Assembly: GCA_018398805.1 (NCBI GenBank)
Contig: JAGFBZ010000555.1
Span: forward strand, 434,001-498,000
Direction: 5' to 3'
From: Hirundichthys speculiger
Taxonomy: Eukaryota > Chordata > Actinopteri > Beloniformes > Exocoetidae
Length of the DNA stretch: 64,000 nt
Within the stretch, counting starts at the first letter, position 1. Each line of letters opens with the position of its first letter. The notes beneath the pieces are model-generated. The model searched no databases. It had not been told where the DNA came from and saw nothing but the letters and a program-made list of their open reading frames with translations. The position numbers were made by a program, and so were the translations under genes. Of this stretch, positions 1-11,489 are shown piece by piece.

Positions 1-2780
1 AACGGCGTTGATTCAAAGTGCGGCTGGCGCTGACGTTTCACTTCTGCTCCACGTCCTGTGGGACTTGAGCTTGATACCGAGTCTGATTTTAAAGGGTGTC
101 GTTGCTGTTAGTTGTTCTTAAACTTAAGATTACAATAAAAGTGCAAAAATAAAAAAATTTTTTTTTAAAAACCACCAGAAGGGCTGAACTTAGTTAAAAC
201 ACAACAGGATAAATCAAGTAGGACTATTTCAACAGTAAAAACTGGAAGGTTTGAATTTTAACTGATTGTTTAAATTTAGTTTTTATTCGTGTTGTCATTC
301 TGATACCCAGTGAATTACACCATCGACCCCCAGTGCCGATACTGGATGTGACCCATCTCTGACTTACTCCCTTCTGGTCTCTGGACACAGCGGTGCTGAA
401 AGAAACATGCAGCTGATCCAGGAGACGACCACTCCAAAGTTACTTTGGGTGGTTTTTGCCAATAGGGTCATGACACATGACCACAGGAGCTACACAACAC
501 TTCCTGAAAATAATCAAATATTCCTTCAGATTAAATCGAGATTGATATTTTAACATGATGTCGATTAGAGTCAGTCTATCTTTATAACATCCAGCTGCTT
601 GACTGTAATGATGAGGCAGTTATCTCTCAGCAGCTGCTCCACAAAACTATAAAGCTTCTCTTACACCCTACACTGACACAAATGACTCACTTCAGTTAAA
701 AACCATCATCTACTGCAGATGCACTCTCGTCTCCTCTTGCGACGTCACCTCCTGGTCTGAAAGCGTTCACTTTGACATGAGTCAGTGCTGATCACCTGAA
801 GCTCCGCCCCATTCCCTGGAGATCTCTGGGAGACGTTGAGGAACACCAGGTGCAGCAGGCAGGGGAGGTGAGACAACACCTAATCGTACGTAATTACGGG
901 GGGGGGGGGGGGGGGGGTTTGCTGGCGGCGCGGCAGCAGCCTCAGCACATGTGGGAGGTTTCACATGCAGTCCCTGAAAGGGCGCCAACACATGCACAGC
1001 ACAGCAACGTGCAGATGATTGTGAGTTTAATTAATTCCGTCGCCGTAATTTACCTCCGTGTTTTGGAGAGGAATGTGATGCAGATGAGGATAATGATGAT
1101 TTAATGACGGTTAAAAATGCCTGAATTCCCCTTCGGTGGTCCCGCGCTGAACGTATACACTCGTTACAGCTCTTCACATTAAAACCACAAGCCACCCTGA
1201 GAAAAATGATCTGATAATCCAGTTTTAATAGGGAACACTGCTGAACCTACAGCTCCGATGATTCCCCAGCTGTGGAACGTTGGACTTTAAAGGTGAACGT
1301 GGGGAATTCTGGGTCGTATACCTCAAAGCCTTTGTGACTGCTGCCCTATGAGGCACTGCACCTGAGAAAAGGGAGATCTTTTAAAAGCGGTGCCTGGAGA
1401 AACCACAACACAAGAACATGATGACAGGAAGTTGAAGTCATCCATCACACTTCAAAATCAGCCTTCATGTGCAGCTGTCAAAGTGATGTTGGACCAAGAA
1501 CAGAACCTGTGTTTCAGTTCCAACCGCTTTGTGACTCAGGAGCTCCAGAGTGGAGATACTTTGCAGAACAGGTGCGGAAATATGTGTCTTTTCTTTTTCT
1601 TTTACTTGAATTCCACACATGTGCATTAACTGATCATTCCTGATGAGAAACAAGCACACTGAGAGGAAAATACTCCCTCAATGATGTCAAGAAGGGACTT
1701 TTTAAACTTGTTTTAAACTATACTTCACATAACTTTCTAGTTCAGTTTGTCTTTTGACCCCATCTAAGTTTACAAGTTACGAACACAGGCGAATGATTGT
1801 GTAGATAAAGTTAGATGCACACATGATATCCTGTGAAAGTGGGAAACTAATAAAGAAAAGACCTCATATTAACAAATTTAGGGTTAGGGTTTGGTCAAAC
1901 CTCACTTGACCCATGACCCTTGGTGAATCTTCAGCTTCCTGTTTTGACCTCATGCTGTGCTCAGACTTCATCCACTGATCTTAAATCAGACGTGCAGAGC
2001 TGCTTTTAACGTATATAACGTAGTAAAGAGTCAACAGAGACCTGAAAGGGAAATAGCAGAGATGGAGCAACTGTGGTCTCTGGACCGTGACGTTACTAGT
2101 GTGATGGTGCTCACTGACTGATTTACAGCTGCGCTCAACATCTGGAACCACAGCTGCGAGCGCATCACTTAACTACGTGGAGCATCCAGCTGTAAACTAA
2201 CCAATCACGACACCCCCCCCCCAAGTCTACGATCTCTGCATGCGTCTGGCCCTCAGGCAACCATTCATAACACATTTGAATGGGAGGATAACTGTTATTT
2301 TCTATAAAACCCCAGAAGCCACATGGAGGTGACTGACTTTTTTTTTTTTTTTTTATAAAGAGTGATGACTTAAGCAGGTGCACAGTTTTTTCATGTTTAA
2401 GCATCAATTTCAATTTTATTTTGAGGAATATTTAATTACTTTTAAGAAGCACATTTTATTTCTTGTGGTATCTGCCAACTATCTGCAAAACTATTGGGTA
2501 ATGTCCTGGTTGTCGGGGGGGGGACTTGAGAGAGTAATGACGAAATGATGAGACTGACCTAACCTCCACGTCTATAGGGGGAGCCATTTAGTAATACAGA
2601 TCTGTGGAGACACATAATAAGACTTCATCGTCCTATATTGTACTTTATTGAAGTCAGTTTTTCCTGACCAAGTACTGCAACTAACTACTTTGACAAACAC
2701 TGCTATTCAAATAAGGAAAAAAAAATGTTTTCAAGATTGTATAGTCTTTTTTTTCCTATTTTGACCATTCCTTTAGGTTG
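1..2780. other. intergenic DNA without recognised gene
   Basis: I see no exon-like coding segment, RNA gene or well-bounded repeat here. The short ORFs have no recognisable motifs. A G homopolymer of about 19 bases lies near 899-917 and short C and T runs near 2211-2222 and 2338-2354. Confidence 0.5.
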
Positions 2781-2789
2781 TTATTACAC

Positions 2790-3335
2790 ATCGGTGTGCA
2801 CCCTGGTGCACCCTCGGTACGCTCCAAATTTGGTTGGTGCTGAAATAACATTTTCAGCGTAGCTCTAACGCTGCACCACAAGTCATGTGACAATGATCAG
2901 CGCTGTCATTGGTCAATAGCAGTCCTGGAAGAGCGTCATGTTTCTGTAACGAGTGGCCTGAAGCAGAGAGCTGAAAAGCATCGCAACACAAACAGCTATG
3001 TGTCATTGACCCAGAGTTGGCCAAGCTAATAAACTTGTAAACGAAGCAGCTGGAAGTCGTCCGTTCATGACTGCTAGCATGACTTTCTTTTGTCATGTTT
3101 ACATACTCTTTTGCTTCTTTTGCTCAAACGTGTTGTACCCCATGTAGTTGGGTCAGCCGGCGCCAGAGTTTGACGTCAGCCGCATTGAAACCCCTCTTCG
3201 GACCGCTCTGGCGTGTACCAGGGTGCGGCTGTTGTGTTTCACACTGACCCAGGTGAACCGCTCTCATGATCAAAACACCTGCAGGCCGACCATAACAGGT
3301 GCAGTGTGAAAATGACCTTAGTTTGGCTTTTTTTC
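2790..3335. repeat. possible MITE-like dispersed repeat
   Basis: The stretch has the look of a non-autonomous DNA element known in fish genomes, with phrases such as gcaccctggtgcaccctcgg at the left and ttcacactgacccaggtg plus gtgcagtgtgaaaatgacc at the right. I could not define inverted ends or a target duplication, so the boundaries are approximate. Confidence 0.3.
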
Positions 3336-3659
3336 CCACCAACTCCACCTTCAACAGCCTCAATCTACTGCAGTTAGTTACTTTTCTGGACCAATCAAAT
3401 GTAGAATAAGGCAGGACTTGCCAGGCACAGGTAACTGCTCACCACACCTCGATGGCTGCGTCAGTGGCCCGAATCTGAGAAACCGCCTGCACACCTCTGA
3501 ACAGTAAGTTACAACTACCAGCAACTGGATCATAAATATAAAAAGTGCCGAGAAGACTGAAAGAAGTAGAGAACATTTTCTGTAAAGAGATACATCAGCT
3601 AACAGCAAAGCTCAACCCCACACCGACCACACCACTGTGATTAATGAAAGCGTTTCTGG

Positions 3660-3800
3660 AGGATGAATCCATCCATCCATCCATCCATCCATTATCTAGA
3701 CCCGTTTAATCCTCTGCAGGGTCACGGGGATCTGCTGGAGTCTATCCCAGCTCTCTTCAGGTGAAAGGCAGGTGGTCCACCTGGACAGGTCGAAGGACGA
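3660..3800. repeat. V-SINE tail fragment with (ATCC)n microsatellite
   Basis: A (CATC)n run is followed by a segment containing gggtcacggggatctgctgg and ctatcccagctctcttc. The same sequence recurs near 11384-11485, 27303-27400, 29410-29490, 35725-35822 and 37525-37640. In the full copy at 27.3-27.6 kb it forms the tail of a tRNA-headed V-SINE, so this is a truncated minus-strand SINE copy. Confidence 0.7.
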
Positions 3801-4214
3801 ATTCCTTTTACCTTTTTCTAAACTATTTAGTTACTTTTTTTGATCAATTTCAATACAGATGTCTACATTTAAATTGGATTTTAAAAAAATGAATTTGTCT
3901 ACATGGCCAAAGGAGGAAAAAAAAACAACTTTGTTTCAAAAAACTGATGTATGCAGTTTCTTGAGCAGGTGGGCCAAACCAGAGCTGCTTGATATCAGGA
4001 CAACATGAGACATCATAGTTACCGGCGTTTATCTGTCTGTCTGTGTTCAAGATAACTCAAAAAGTTATGGATGGGGAGTCACGTGAGGCGATCAGCTAGT
4101 ATGGCAGCCTGAAAGAGAGCTCCGGCAGTGGAAGCAGTATACTACGCGATAGCGTGAGATATGGGAACTTATTGACTTCTCTGCAATTGTAGCATCGAAA
4201 AGTAACCCACCAAG

Positions 4215-5096
4215 ATGCCTAACCAAACAAAGTTAACTTGCGTTTCTACAAGAAACAGCTCAAATGCGGCGTCCAGATCCGGACTAGCTCACGGCGCTAA
4301 TGCTAACCAGCCTACAGAGCCCAGCGAGCCCGACATTGACAATGCCTCGCTATCCGCAGATATTGCTAAAATATATGCGCTACTCAAAGAAACATCAGGG
4401 AAACAAGAGGAAAAGCTCAGCATCATAGAGCGAACAACCACAGCCGTTGAAAGCAAGATAGCAGAGCTGACAACACGCATCAGTGATGTGGAGGGCAGAC
4501 TGGACTTTCTGGAGGACGCCAATTAAAGCGTTGGTAAAAAACCCTCCGGCCACCAAGACCGAAGTTGAACAACTCCGCCGCAAAATTGACGACCTAGAAA
4601 CAGGAGCAGGCGTAACAACTTACGGTTTGTCGGTTTTCCCGAGGGAAGTGAAGGTCGTGACATTCTGCATTTTTTGCGCCAAACCATCCCACAACTCCTG
4701 CATTTGGACTTTCCCGGAGGAGTTGAGATCGACCGGGCTCACAGGACCGCCGCCAGACGCCGACCAGACGGTGGACTCCTACCGCAGGCCATCATCGCCA
4801 GGTTTCTCCGGTTCCAGGACAGAGAGAGGATTGCTACAGCAGCGCGTAAGGCAGGGAGGGTGACATGGAACAGTCACCACATCATGATCTTCCCGGATTA
4901 TTCCAGACCGGTGGTCGAGATGCGCTCCAAGTTCAATCAATGCAAGCAGCTTCTGCACGACCGAGGCGTCAAATTCTCACTCATGTATCCCGCCGTGCTG
5001 GTAATAAAAACAACTGACGGCCGATGCGAGTTTGATGACCCAAAGAAGACAGCGAATTTCATCCAGTCTCTCCCAACAACCGCCGGTTCTCCATAG
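4215..5096 (+). pseudogene. L1 ORF1-like protein, broken by frameshifts
   Basis: Three overlapping frames in order encode what was one RNA-binding ORF1 protein. The start (4215-4526) has a Ser/Ala/Pro-rich head and a heptad-like coiled coil (ending near RISDVEGRLDFLED). The middle (4483-4670) continues the coil with TEVEQLRRKIDDLE. The end (about 4674-5096) has the RRM and C-terminal domain features typical of fish L1 ORF1 (IDRAHR, then FQDRERIATAARKAG, IMIFPDYS, LMYPAVLVI). A stop at about 4524-4526 and later frame changes break it. Such proteins form trimers that coat LINE RNA; this one is not translatable in one frame. Confidence 0.75.
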
Positions 5097-5280
5097 AAGA
5101 TCTAACCAGCGGTGGTGAGGTCTCACTGATGTACTTTTAGCTGTTGTGTTTGGCTGAACTTTTACCACACCTGCTGAGCAAGTCCGTTCAGAGATTGCTA
5201 CATGTTATTCTATCAGAAATGTCTCCTTTGATAATATCTTTAGGTCATCCCAGTCTCGCGCGGTTCACGGACACAGCGGT

Positions 5281-5965
5281 TTGATTAAGGTGTTTGGACT
5301 GGGGCATGAGGCATCACGTTTCTACTCGATGCTCTTACACCGCTCAAATAATTCAGTCGCTACTCTCAAAACAGTGTGGGGGAAAATGACTGACATAAAA
5401 TTTACAGAGGAGTCATGGAATCGGCTGTTAAAAAAATGTCAAAAAGATGTCCAGAGATCTTAAAACCAGACTTATTCAATTCAAGATTCTAAATAGGATC
5501 TATTAGACACCGTCTAAATTATATAAGGTTAAGCTGAGGGACAGCCCTCTTTGTTGGAGATGCCGGCGGACAGAGGGCACTCTGCTGCACATGCTATGGG
5601 ACTGCCCTAAAATTCAGAAATTTTGGACAGAAATTAGCACTCAAATTGAACATATTGTAAACTACAAAAACCCCTTCTCCCCAAATCTAATTATCTTGGG
5701 TGACCCTTCACCTCTCCAAGGCGTATGCCCTTCAGATGCTGAGCGGATCCAGACAGTACTCATGCTGGGGCGCAAACTAATCATATGTGAATGGAAGGCC
5801 TCAGAAGCTCCCTCTGCCAGTCTCTGGTCTAGCCAGATCGGTCACCTGGCAGCTTTGGAAAAGCTGATATTCAGACTTATGAACAATGTAGACCTGTATA
5901 TGTCAAAATGGAATAAGTGGATAACCTATATTGAGAATTTAGATAGAAGTCCAACTCATACATAA
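5281..5965 (+). pseudogene. 3' remnant of L1 ORF2 (C-terminal part)
   Basis: Segments 5281-5463 and 5520-5965 keep the C-terminal portion of an L1-type ORF2: a stretch with SPLCWRCRR, then GTLLHMLWDCPKIQKFW, the cysteine/histidine-containing region near the end of fish L1 ORF2 proteins. In-frame stops (around 5461 and 5503) interrupt it. Catalytic reverse-transcriptase and endonuclease motifs are absent, matching the internal deletion of the copy. Confidence 0.7.
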
Positions 5966-6497
5966 CCGTTTAACCTTGTGTACCATCGCCATAAATGCTA
6001 ATCATCTCAATTTTATTCATTTATTTTTATTATTTTATTATTATTATTACTATTATTTTATTTATTTTATTATTTTCTTTTTTCTCTGTTTGTTTTCGCA
6101 TAGTCCTAACTAAATTATAAACTTTCTCCATCCTATCTTCACTTGGATTTAGAATCTAGCTGATGTAATTTACTAAGGGGTTGCTCTTTCTGTTATTGTG
6201 ATGTTAGTCTTTGTTGTTTGTATTGATGAAAAATTATAATAAAAAACATGAATCTCAAAAAAAAAAAAAAGTTATGGATGGATTTTGATGAAATTTTCAG
6301 GAGTTGTCAGAAATGTGAAAAGGAAGAACTGATTTCATTTTGGGTGTGATCCGGAAGAAATCCTGGATTCTGGATCACTTTCAAATTTTCGATAATTTTT
6401 GCGCTTGGCGGAGGTCTGAGCTCTCCGAGTGTTTTTCTAGTTAATAATTGTGATGACAGTGACTTCCGGTATATAAACCAATACTTCAGTTTATGAC

Positions 6498-6890
6498 TAG
6501 TGTTGTTCCGATACCGATACCAGTATCAGAAATTGCTCTGATACCGCATACCGATACCGGTATCGGTTATGGCGAGTACGGAGTCCAAGCACCAACCGAT
6601 ACCAAGTAATTTTTATTTATTTATTTATGGTTATTTACGTTGTTAAACTACCAGCAAAAAAAAATACTTTTGAATTTTGCAATACTGTTTTATAATTTAT
6701 ATTTGGAAATAGAAATAGACATAAATGGCTTAGATTTGCTGTATTTATTCATGATCATTATATTACAATCAGGCAATTTTTTTTTGCATTTTTATTTTAA
6801 TATCATACTCGGATCGGTAGTCGGTATCGGCAAAAACCCACAGCTCAAGTATCGGTATCGGAAGGAAAAAAAGGTATCAAAACATCTCTA
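6498..6890. mobile_element. hAT-type MITE with 8-bp target duplication
   Basis: The 393-bp element starts TAGTGTTGTTCCGATACC and ends with the complement of a similar sequence (TAGAGATGTTTTGATACC), so the terminal inverted repeats match at about 14 of 18 positions. It is flanked by a perfect 8-bp duplication tttatgac (6490-6497 and 6891-6898), the hAT signature. Repeated ccgatacc/ggtatcgg motifs fill both subterminal parts. There is no transposase; it must have been moved in trans. Confidence 0.88.
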
Positions 6891-7222
6891 TTTATGACAT
6901 TAATGTCTTTCTACTTTGCAGCAGTAGATGCTCCATGCAAAAAAAAATAAAAAAAAAGAAAAAGAACTTAATATTTGTCATTAATATTGTTGAATTAAAA
7001 ATAAACTAAAAGTGCACCCTGCAGCAATTTCACCCTAATGTCTGATGATTTGCATTTAAAACTGACATCTCAATCAGTAAGGCTTGATGCGATTGGTCAA
7101 ATATATTATTGTCATTTAGTGGGGCGATGCTTGGCATTTATAAAATATAGATGTCCATTTATTTAGGATTTTCACTTGGTTTTTTAGACTGATATTGCAC
7201 ATGTTGATTATGTGATAATGGT

Positions 7223-7410
7223 CATTTATCTTTTTTCAGGTTTTTGTGTGGCCTTTATTAACAGTGTAGAGAGGCAGGAAACCAATGCAGAGAGGGTGGG
7301 GAAGACATGCAGCCAAGGGTTGCAGGCTGGGAGTTGAACCTGCAACCGCTGCAGGAGGTCGTAACCTCTGTACATGGGCCTGCTTTCACCACCAGGCTAG
7401 GCAGCGGCCC
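7223..7410 (-). mobile_element. tRNA-derived SINE, minus strand
   Basis: Read on the minus strand, a tRNA-like head runs from about 7410 with a B-box-like GGTTCAACTCC (around 7335-7345). The body follows, with catgtcttccccaccctctc, then aataaaggcc and an A-rich tail. Matching 8-bp ataatggt at 7215-7222 and 7411-7418 is a plausible target duplication. The organisation is that of a common teleost tRNA-type SINE. Confidence 0.75.
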
Positions 7411-7424
7411 ATAATGGTTGTTTT

Positions 7425-8170
7425 TGATATACTTCATTGTGCTACGCCAGTCCAGATGCAGGCATTGTTCATGGCTGTCATGACATTTAGGTTTTTGGAA
7501 AAAAAAAAAAAAAAAAAAAATCATGTACTGTTTATTTCGACTTTGTCAGTCTTATTCCACTCAGAATGTAACTAGATGACATAAAAGATGAATGTATGTT
7601 GTTTCTAATCATTTTAGAGTCTTTTTTTAAGTTAGGGAAAGCATCACCTATCGTCCTACTGCTGGTTCATCACCCAGATGATCCAGGATTTCTGCACATG
7701 TGGACCCCTGGGCATCCATCCATTACACTTTTAATGGGAAAGATAACAGTTTCTTTCCTGTTACACCACAGAAGCAACATGTATGAGACTGACTTTTCCT
7801 TAAGGAGGAGGACTAAAGCAGGTGCTGCACCAGTTAAATGATCATTGTGCTGTTTGTCTGCATGTTTTAGATGTTTTCCTGCTCCAACGCACCTGATTCA
7901 AATGAAAAGCTCAAACCGAGCCTGTTAATGAGGAGTCACCTGAATCAGGTGTGTTGGAGCGGACGCCACTGTTTTAGAGGAAAAAAATGTACCAGGAGGA
8001 GAAACAGCCAAAGGAGCTGGAATAAGACCAAAAAAAAATAAAATACATATTTAATATTGCTCCAATAAAAGCATGATAGCAGTGGAATATTATTTCTTGG
8101 TAAGATAAGTTTTGTTTTTTTTAAATCGTGATAACATTCCTCATGTGTGATAAAACTCTGGCTTCAAGCT
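7425..8170. other. intergenic DNA with hAT-like fragment
   Basis: No gene is recognised. Poly(A) runs occur at 7499-7520. Around 7880-7970 a partly self-complementary stretch (ctccaacgcacctgattcaa and gaatcaggtgtgttggag) resembles the inside of common fish hAT MITEs, without definable ends. Confidence 0.4.
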
Positions 8171-8174
8171 TCGG

Positions 8175-9140
8175 ATGGGAAATGAGTGGATGAAAGGAGG
8201 CGCCAGCCGCAGCTGCCGCGTCCCGGTCAGTGTGGACTCACCCCGGCCGCGCCGAACCGCGCACACGCCGCCAGCACCGCGAGCAGCAGCTGCACCCACG
8301 AGCTCATCTTGCTGCCCAGCCTCGAGCCTCTTCGACGGACCGGGCATTTATGGAGGCGCGAGAGAGCCTCTCTCCTCAGCAGTGCGCGCGGGGTGGGGGG
8401 GTGAGGTGAGGGAGGGAGGGGGGGGGAGACGGCGGCTCGCCCTGCCGAACTGCGCGCGCGTACAACGACCGTCCAACACCGCGTCCCGTCTGCAGAGATG
8501 TCCAGCTCAGAAGATTCCCGGCTGGTAAAGTTTCTGAGTCGGAGCCTCGAGGGGACACCTTACTCTGCTCAAAAAAAAAAAAAAAAAACTATTTCACAAA
8601 TAAAAAAAACTTAACATTTCCAAAACACACAAAAAAGGTCCAAAATGTCATCAAATGATTAGAGTATCCACGGAAAAAGAGAGCAGGTAAAGTAAAAAAA
8701 AAAATAATAAAAAAATATTCCAAGCGCGTTAAAATGTGCTACAAAATAAAAATAAACTAAATCGACCAGTTTTTAAAAATCCTTTGGTATTTTCCCAGCA
8801 CTCAGAGTCTCTCCATTAACCGTGATGCGTCCCGAAAATCCAGCTGACGGGCTGAAATGCTGTCGCAGGTCAGGACGGTAGTTTGCGGTTCTTCTTCCAC
8901 GGAGTCTTATCAAGAAGTGAAGTGTCGGTGCGCCTCAGCGCTGGAGCCGCCTGATTACGCAGCTCCGCTCCGCGGAGGTGGAGGTGGTGGTGGGGGGGGT
9001 GAAGAGCCGCTGGTCTGCTCCACAGCGCCTCTCTACCGCCCCCTGGCTGCAGAGGAGGAAACAACCTGCATACAGGGAAGTCAACAACCGGCGCTGTATT
9101 TCCTCTGGACTCTGCTGTGAGGCCGAACCGGGCCCAGGCT
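8175..9140. promoter_or_regulatory. CpG-rich block, candidate promoter/5' region
   Basis: Two stretches (about 8200-8480 and 8870-9140) are far richer in CG dinucleotides than the surrounding DNA. An ATAAAT motif (minus strand, 8346-8351) is only about 39 bases upstream of the candidate ATG at 8307, so it would leave a very short leader if it were a TATA box. An A/T-rich gap (8570-8800) with poly(A) runs separates the two stretches. I infer a promoter for the minus-strand exon; no direct evidence. Confidence 0.4.
8242..8307 (-). CDS. probable first coding exon: signal peptide of a secreted or membrane protein
   Basis: On the minus strand an ATG at 8307 in good context (AAG ATG A) opens 22 codons, translating MSSWVQLLLAVLAACARFG followed by AAG. 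A leucine/alanine-rich hydrophobic core and small residues near the end fit a cleavable signal peptide. The reading frame runs straight into a consensus donor (GTGAGT, 8236-8241), in phase 0. It sits in the most CpG-rich block of the window. The remaining exons would lie below 8.2 kb or off the left edge; I did not find them. The short phase-0 exon ending at the signal peptide resembles the layout of PDGF-type growth-factor genes, but that is only a guess and no symbol is given. It could also be a chance ORF in GC-rich DNA. Confidence 0.45.
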
Positions 9141-9504
9141 CTGGCTCTGGCTCTGGTTCTTCACCCTGCTGTGTCTCTGTGCGCGTGTGCAACATAAAAA
9201 AAGTTCTTTTTTAAAAAAAGTACAAGTACTTATCATCAGGATCAGTTTTAGTGAGCAGTGGAGGAAAATGGAAAAAGTACCTTGAATACCTTGAACGCAG
9301 GACTTTAATTTGAATTTCAGTGGTTTTGCTAAAATAACTGATCCAAATTCCTCCTCCTCCAAAACTTCGTGAAGGAACAACTCTCAACCCTGATTCTGAA
9401 AAAGCTGGGAGGCTACGTAAGTGTAAATAAAAAGTGAATGTGATTATTTGCATCTCTTATAATCGTATTTTAATTCACAGCAGAACACAGAAACGTATCA
9501 GATA

Positions 9505-9715
9505 TTGAACCTGAGACATTTGGACCGTTCCTTTACCCAGCAGGCCTCTGGCAGACGCTCAAGGGTTCTTCCCTTCTATAGGGGAGTTTTTCCTTGCCAC
9601 TGCTTGCATAGCATTAATATTTGCTTGGGGGGGGGGTCATGCTCCGGGTCTCTAGAGACTATTTTTATTGTAATAGATGCTATACAAATAAAGATGAATA
9701 GAATTGAATTTGATG
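9505..9715 (+). repeat. 3' end of a dispersed retroelement ending in a GAATT-type tail
   Basis: The stretch contains gggagtttttccttgccact and ctatacaaataaagatgaat, then a gaattgaatt tail. This arrangement is typical of the 3' ends of abundant teleost retroelements. The short ORF across it is not a gene. Element class is inferred from resemblance only. Confidence 0.55.
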
Positions 9716-9719
9716 GTAG

Positions 9720-10990
9720 CAACACATAACAAAAAAACAACAACAAAAGGCTGGAAAAGTAAGTAGTACTAAACAAGAAACATCTTGGTTTTTTAATGAC
9801 AGTTGGTTAGGCTTGCTTGGCGTGACAGGTCAACTTGGGGCAACGCTGACCCCTGCTGGCGGGGGGGACATTTGGGTGGGAGTGTGTGCTTTTATATATT
9901 GGTCTTGTTATTGATTCCTGAGCCTTTTATAACAGTGACGAGTGTTTTTGTGTTGCCTGCAGAGGAAAGGTTCTGGGAGTGAGGGCGAAGCAGCCTGGTT
10001 TACTTTCGCCCTGTTGTTGTGGTCCAAGTGTATTTATAATATTTTTTGCGCATGTGTGCATGTTGTGGATGATTTCCATCCTGAGTTGGTTCAGGTTCTC
10101 TTCAGGTTCTAGCTTTTGTTGTATATGTGTATGTGTGGATGTGCATTGTTTTGGACTCAGTTTATCCTATTTTTGTATGAATAAATTCACTGAGTTCTTG
10201 TATCAAAAATAACGGAAATTGTTTGATAAATTGACCCTTAATGTCTGGAACACAGTCGTTGGACTTAGTATGAATGAACCCGTGTACAGCTCCATTTCTC
10301 CTTGGTCCAGCTGCACATGCAGACAGAACCTGGTGGGCTTCTCTGTGGTACCAGTACCCTCTGCTATGCTCCAGTTATTCTGGCTGGTGACATTCCTGTC
10401 GGTCCTCTTTGGCGGTTCTGGGGTGTGGTGGGCTTGCTGCCCCGTGTCTAGCTGTGGCTGATGGTTCCTGTTGGGTCTGGACAGAAATCCGCTGGCAGAC
10501 ATCTGCTGCATGACACCAGCACCAACTGTGATCCGGCCTGTAGTTCTGGTTGTGGTCACTGGTTGATGCTGAGCAAGTGCTGGAGGTCAGCATCACTGCT
10601 TTATGTCTGTCTGCTGGGCTGTTTTAGCTCTGGTGCCGATATAAGCAGTGAATCCAGCATCACAACACAATCAGACAGTTGATTTAATAAAATGGAAAAA
10701 AAAAAAACCTTTCAGCAACATCTCTGCAACCCAAGTGCAACATTCCTCGGATGTTCTGGGAACCAGAAATTGTTCGCTGGGGTATGTGATTCTTCTTTGG
10801 CCCAAAGCACATTTAAAATGGCCTGAGGAGAAGTGAAAAGCAGCCCTGTGGTTGAATTAGAGTTTGAAATTCCTTTTGTAAATCATGAATGCCTTGTTTT
10901 ATGGACTACAGAGGAGAGGGACCATCCAGCTCAGTTATCAGAGGTCAGTAAAAAAAAAAAAAGGGATTGGTGGTGTGGGAGTGTATTAGT
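9720..10990. other. intergenic DNA, no recognised gene
   Basis: Several short ORFs occur between 9979 and 10836 on both strands but none shows a domain, signal peptide or usable splice structure. An AATAAA-like site lies near 10179-10185. The GC-balanced part at 10230-10680 might be an old retroelement, but I cannot name it. Confidence 0.35.
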
Positions 10991-10994
10991 GCCT

Positions 10995-11310
10995 ATAGAA
11001 TGAGCAGTTTACACACCTGGAGAGGAAACATCATTGCTGAAGGTTGTATAATAGATATATATATATAAATAGATAGATGGATAGATAAATACACAGGTTT
11101 TAGAGCAACATATGCTCCTATCCAGACATGTTTTTTTAGTGAAGGCGTTGCTTATTTCAGCAAGACAATGCTAAACCACATCTATGACAAAAGGATGGCT
11201 TCATAGTCTGGGTGTTTTTTGAAATGTTTTGTTTTATTGTGAATAAAATGCAGGTTTATAAGATTCACAAATCATTTGCATTCTGTTTTACTTTCATTTT
11301 ACGCAGCAGA
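10995..11310 (+). pseudogene. remnant of a Tc1/mariner-like DNA transposon
   Basis: The order of short matches (acacacctggagaggaaaca, then gagcaacatatgctcctatc and tttcagcaagacaatgct, then the end-like cacaaatcatttgcattctg) follows that of a fish Tc1-like transposon 3' half. The frame is broken repeatedly and an AT-rich (GATA)-like expansion lies at about 11056-11090. Only a relic. Confidence 0.5.
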
Positions 11311-11383
11311 ATAGGCGCTACATTTATCAGGATCCCTCATGGATTTTTTTCTTTTAAACAAATAGTTAGGAAGAAACCCCTGC

Positions 11384-11485
11384 CTTTCGCCCAAAGAGAG
11401 CCGGGCTCCAGCAGATCCCCGTGATCCTGCAGAGGATGAAACGGGCTTAGATGATGGATGGATGGATGGATGGATGGATGGATAG
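11384..11485 (+). repeat. V-SINE tail fragment with (TGGA)n
   Basis: A plus-oriented copy of the V-SINE tail: ctccagcagatccccgtgat, then an aggatgaaacgggctt segment and a (GGAT)n run at about 11452-11483. The 5' head is missing. Confidence 0.7.
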
Positions 11486-11489
11486 TTAG

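Larger units (their letters stand above)
4075..6265 (+). mobile_element. internally deleted L1-type LINE with target-site duplication
   Basis: A roughly 2.2-kb plus-strand retrotransposon copy. It begins at ggagtcacgtgaggcgatc, carries an ORF1-like region (4215-5096), then only the 3' end of ORF2 (about 5281-5965), an AT-rich 3' UTR and a poly(A) run (6257-6270). It is flanked by the 16-bp duplication aaaaagttatggatgg at 4059-4074 and 6266-6281, the hallmark of target-primed reverse transcription. The endonuclease and nearly all of the reverse transcriptase are missing, while both ends are present, so the loss is internal rather than the usual 5' truncation. The copy cannot move by itself. 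Confidence 0.85.
4022..6442. repeat. dispersed repeat split by an L1 insertion
   Basis: The left piece (4022-4074) and right piece (6282-6442) together match the uninterrupted repeat at 55551-55964: ccggcgtttatctgtctgtc, then gataactcaaaaagttatgg, and at the right tgatccggaagaaatcctgg and ctctccgagtg, ending in tttctagtta. The host repeat is therefore an older dispersed element into which an L1 jumped. The 55.5-kb copy shows the intact left end with the self-complementary start acctccgccaaggaggt, suggesting a non-autonomous DNA element. Confidence 0.75.

Noticed and set aside
3660..3695. Regular short repeats as a CRISPR array
   Set aside because: All short-period repeats here are simple microsatellites without unique spacers, in a vertebrate genome.
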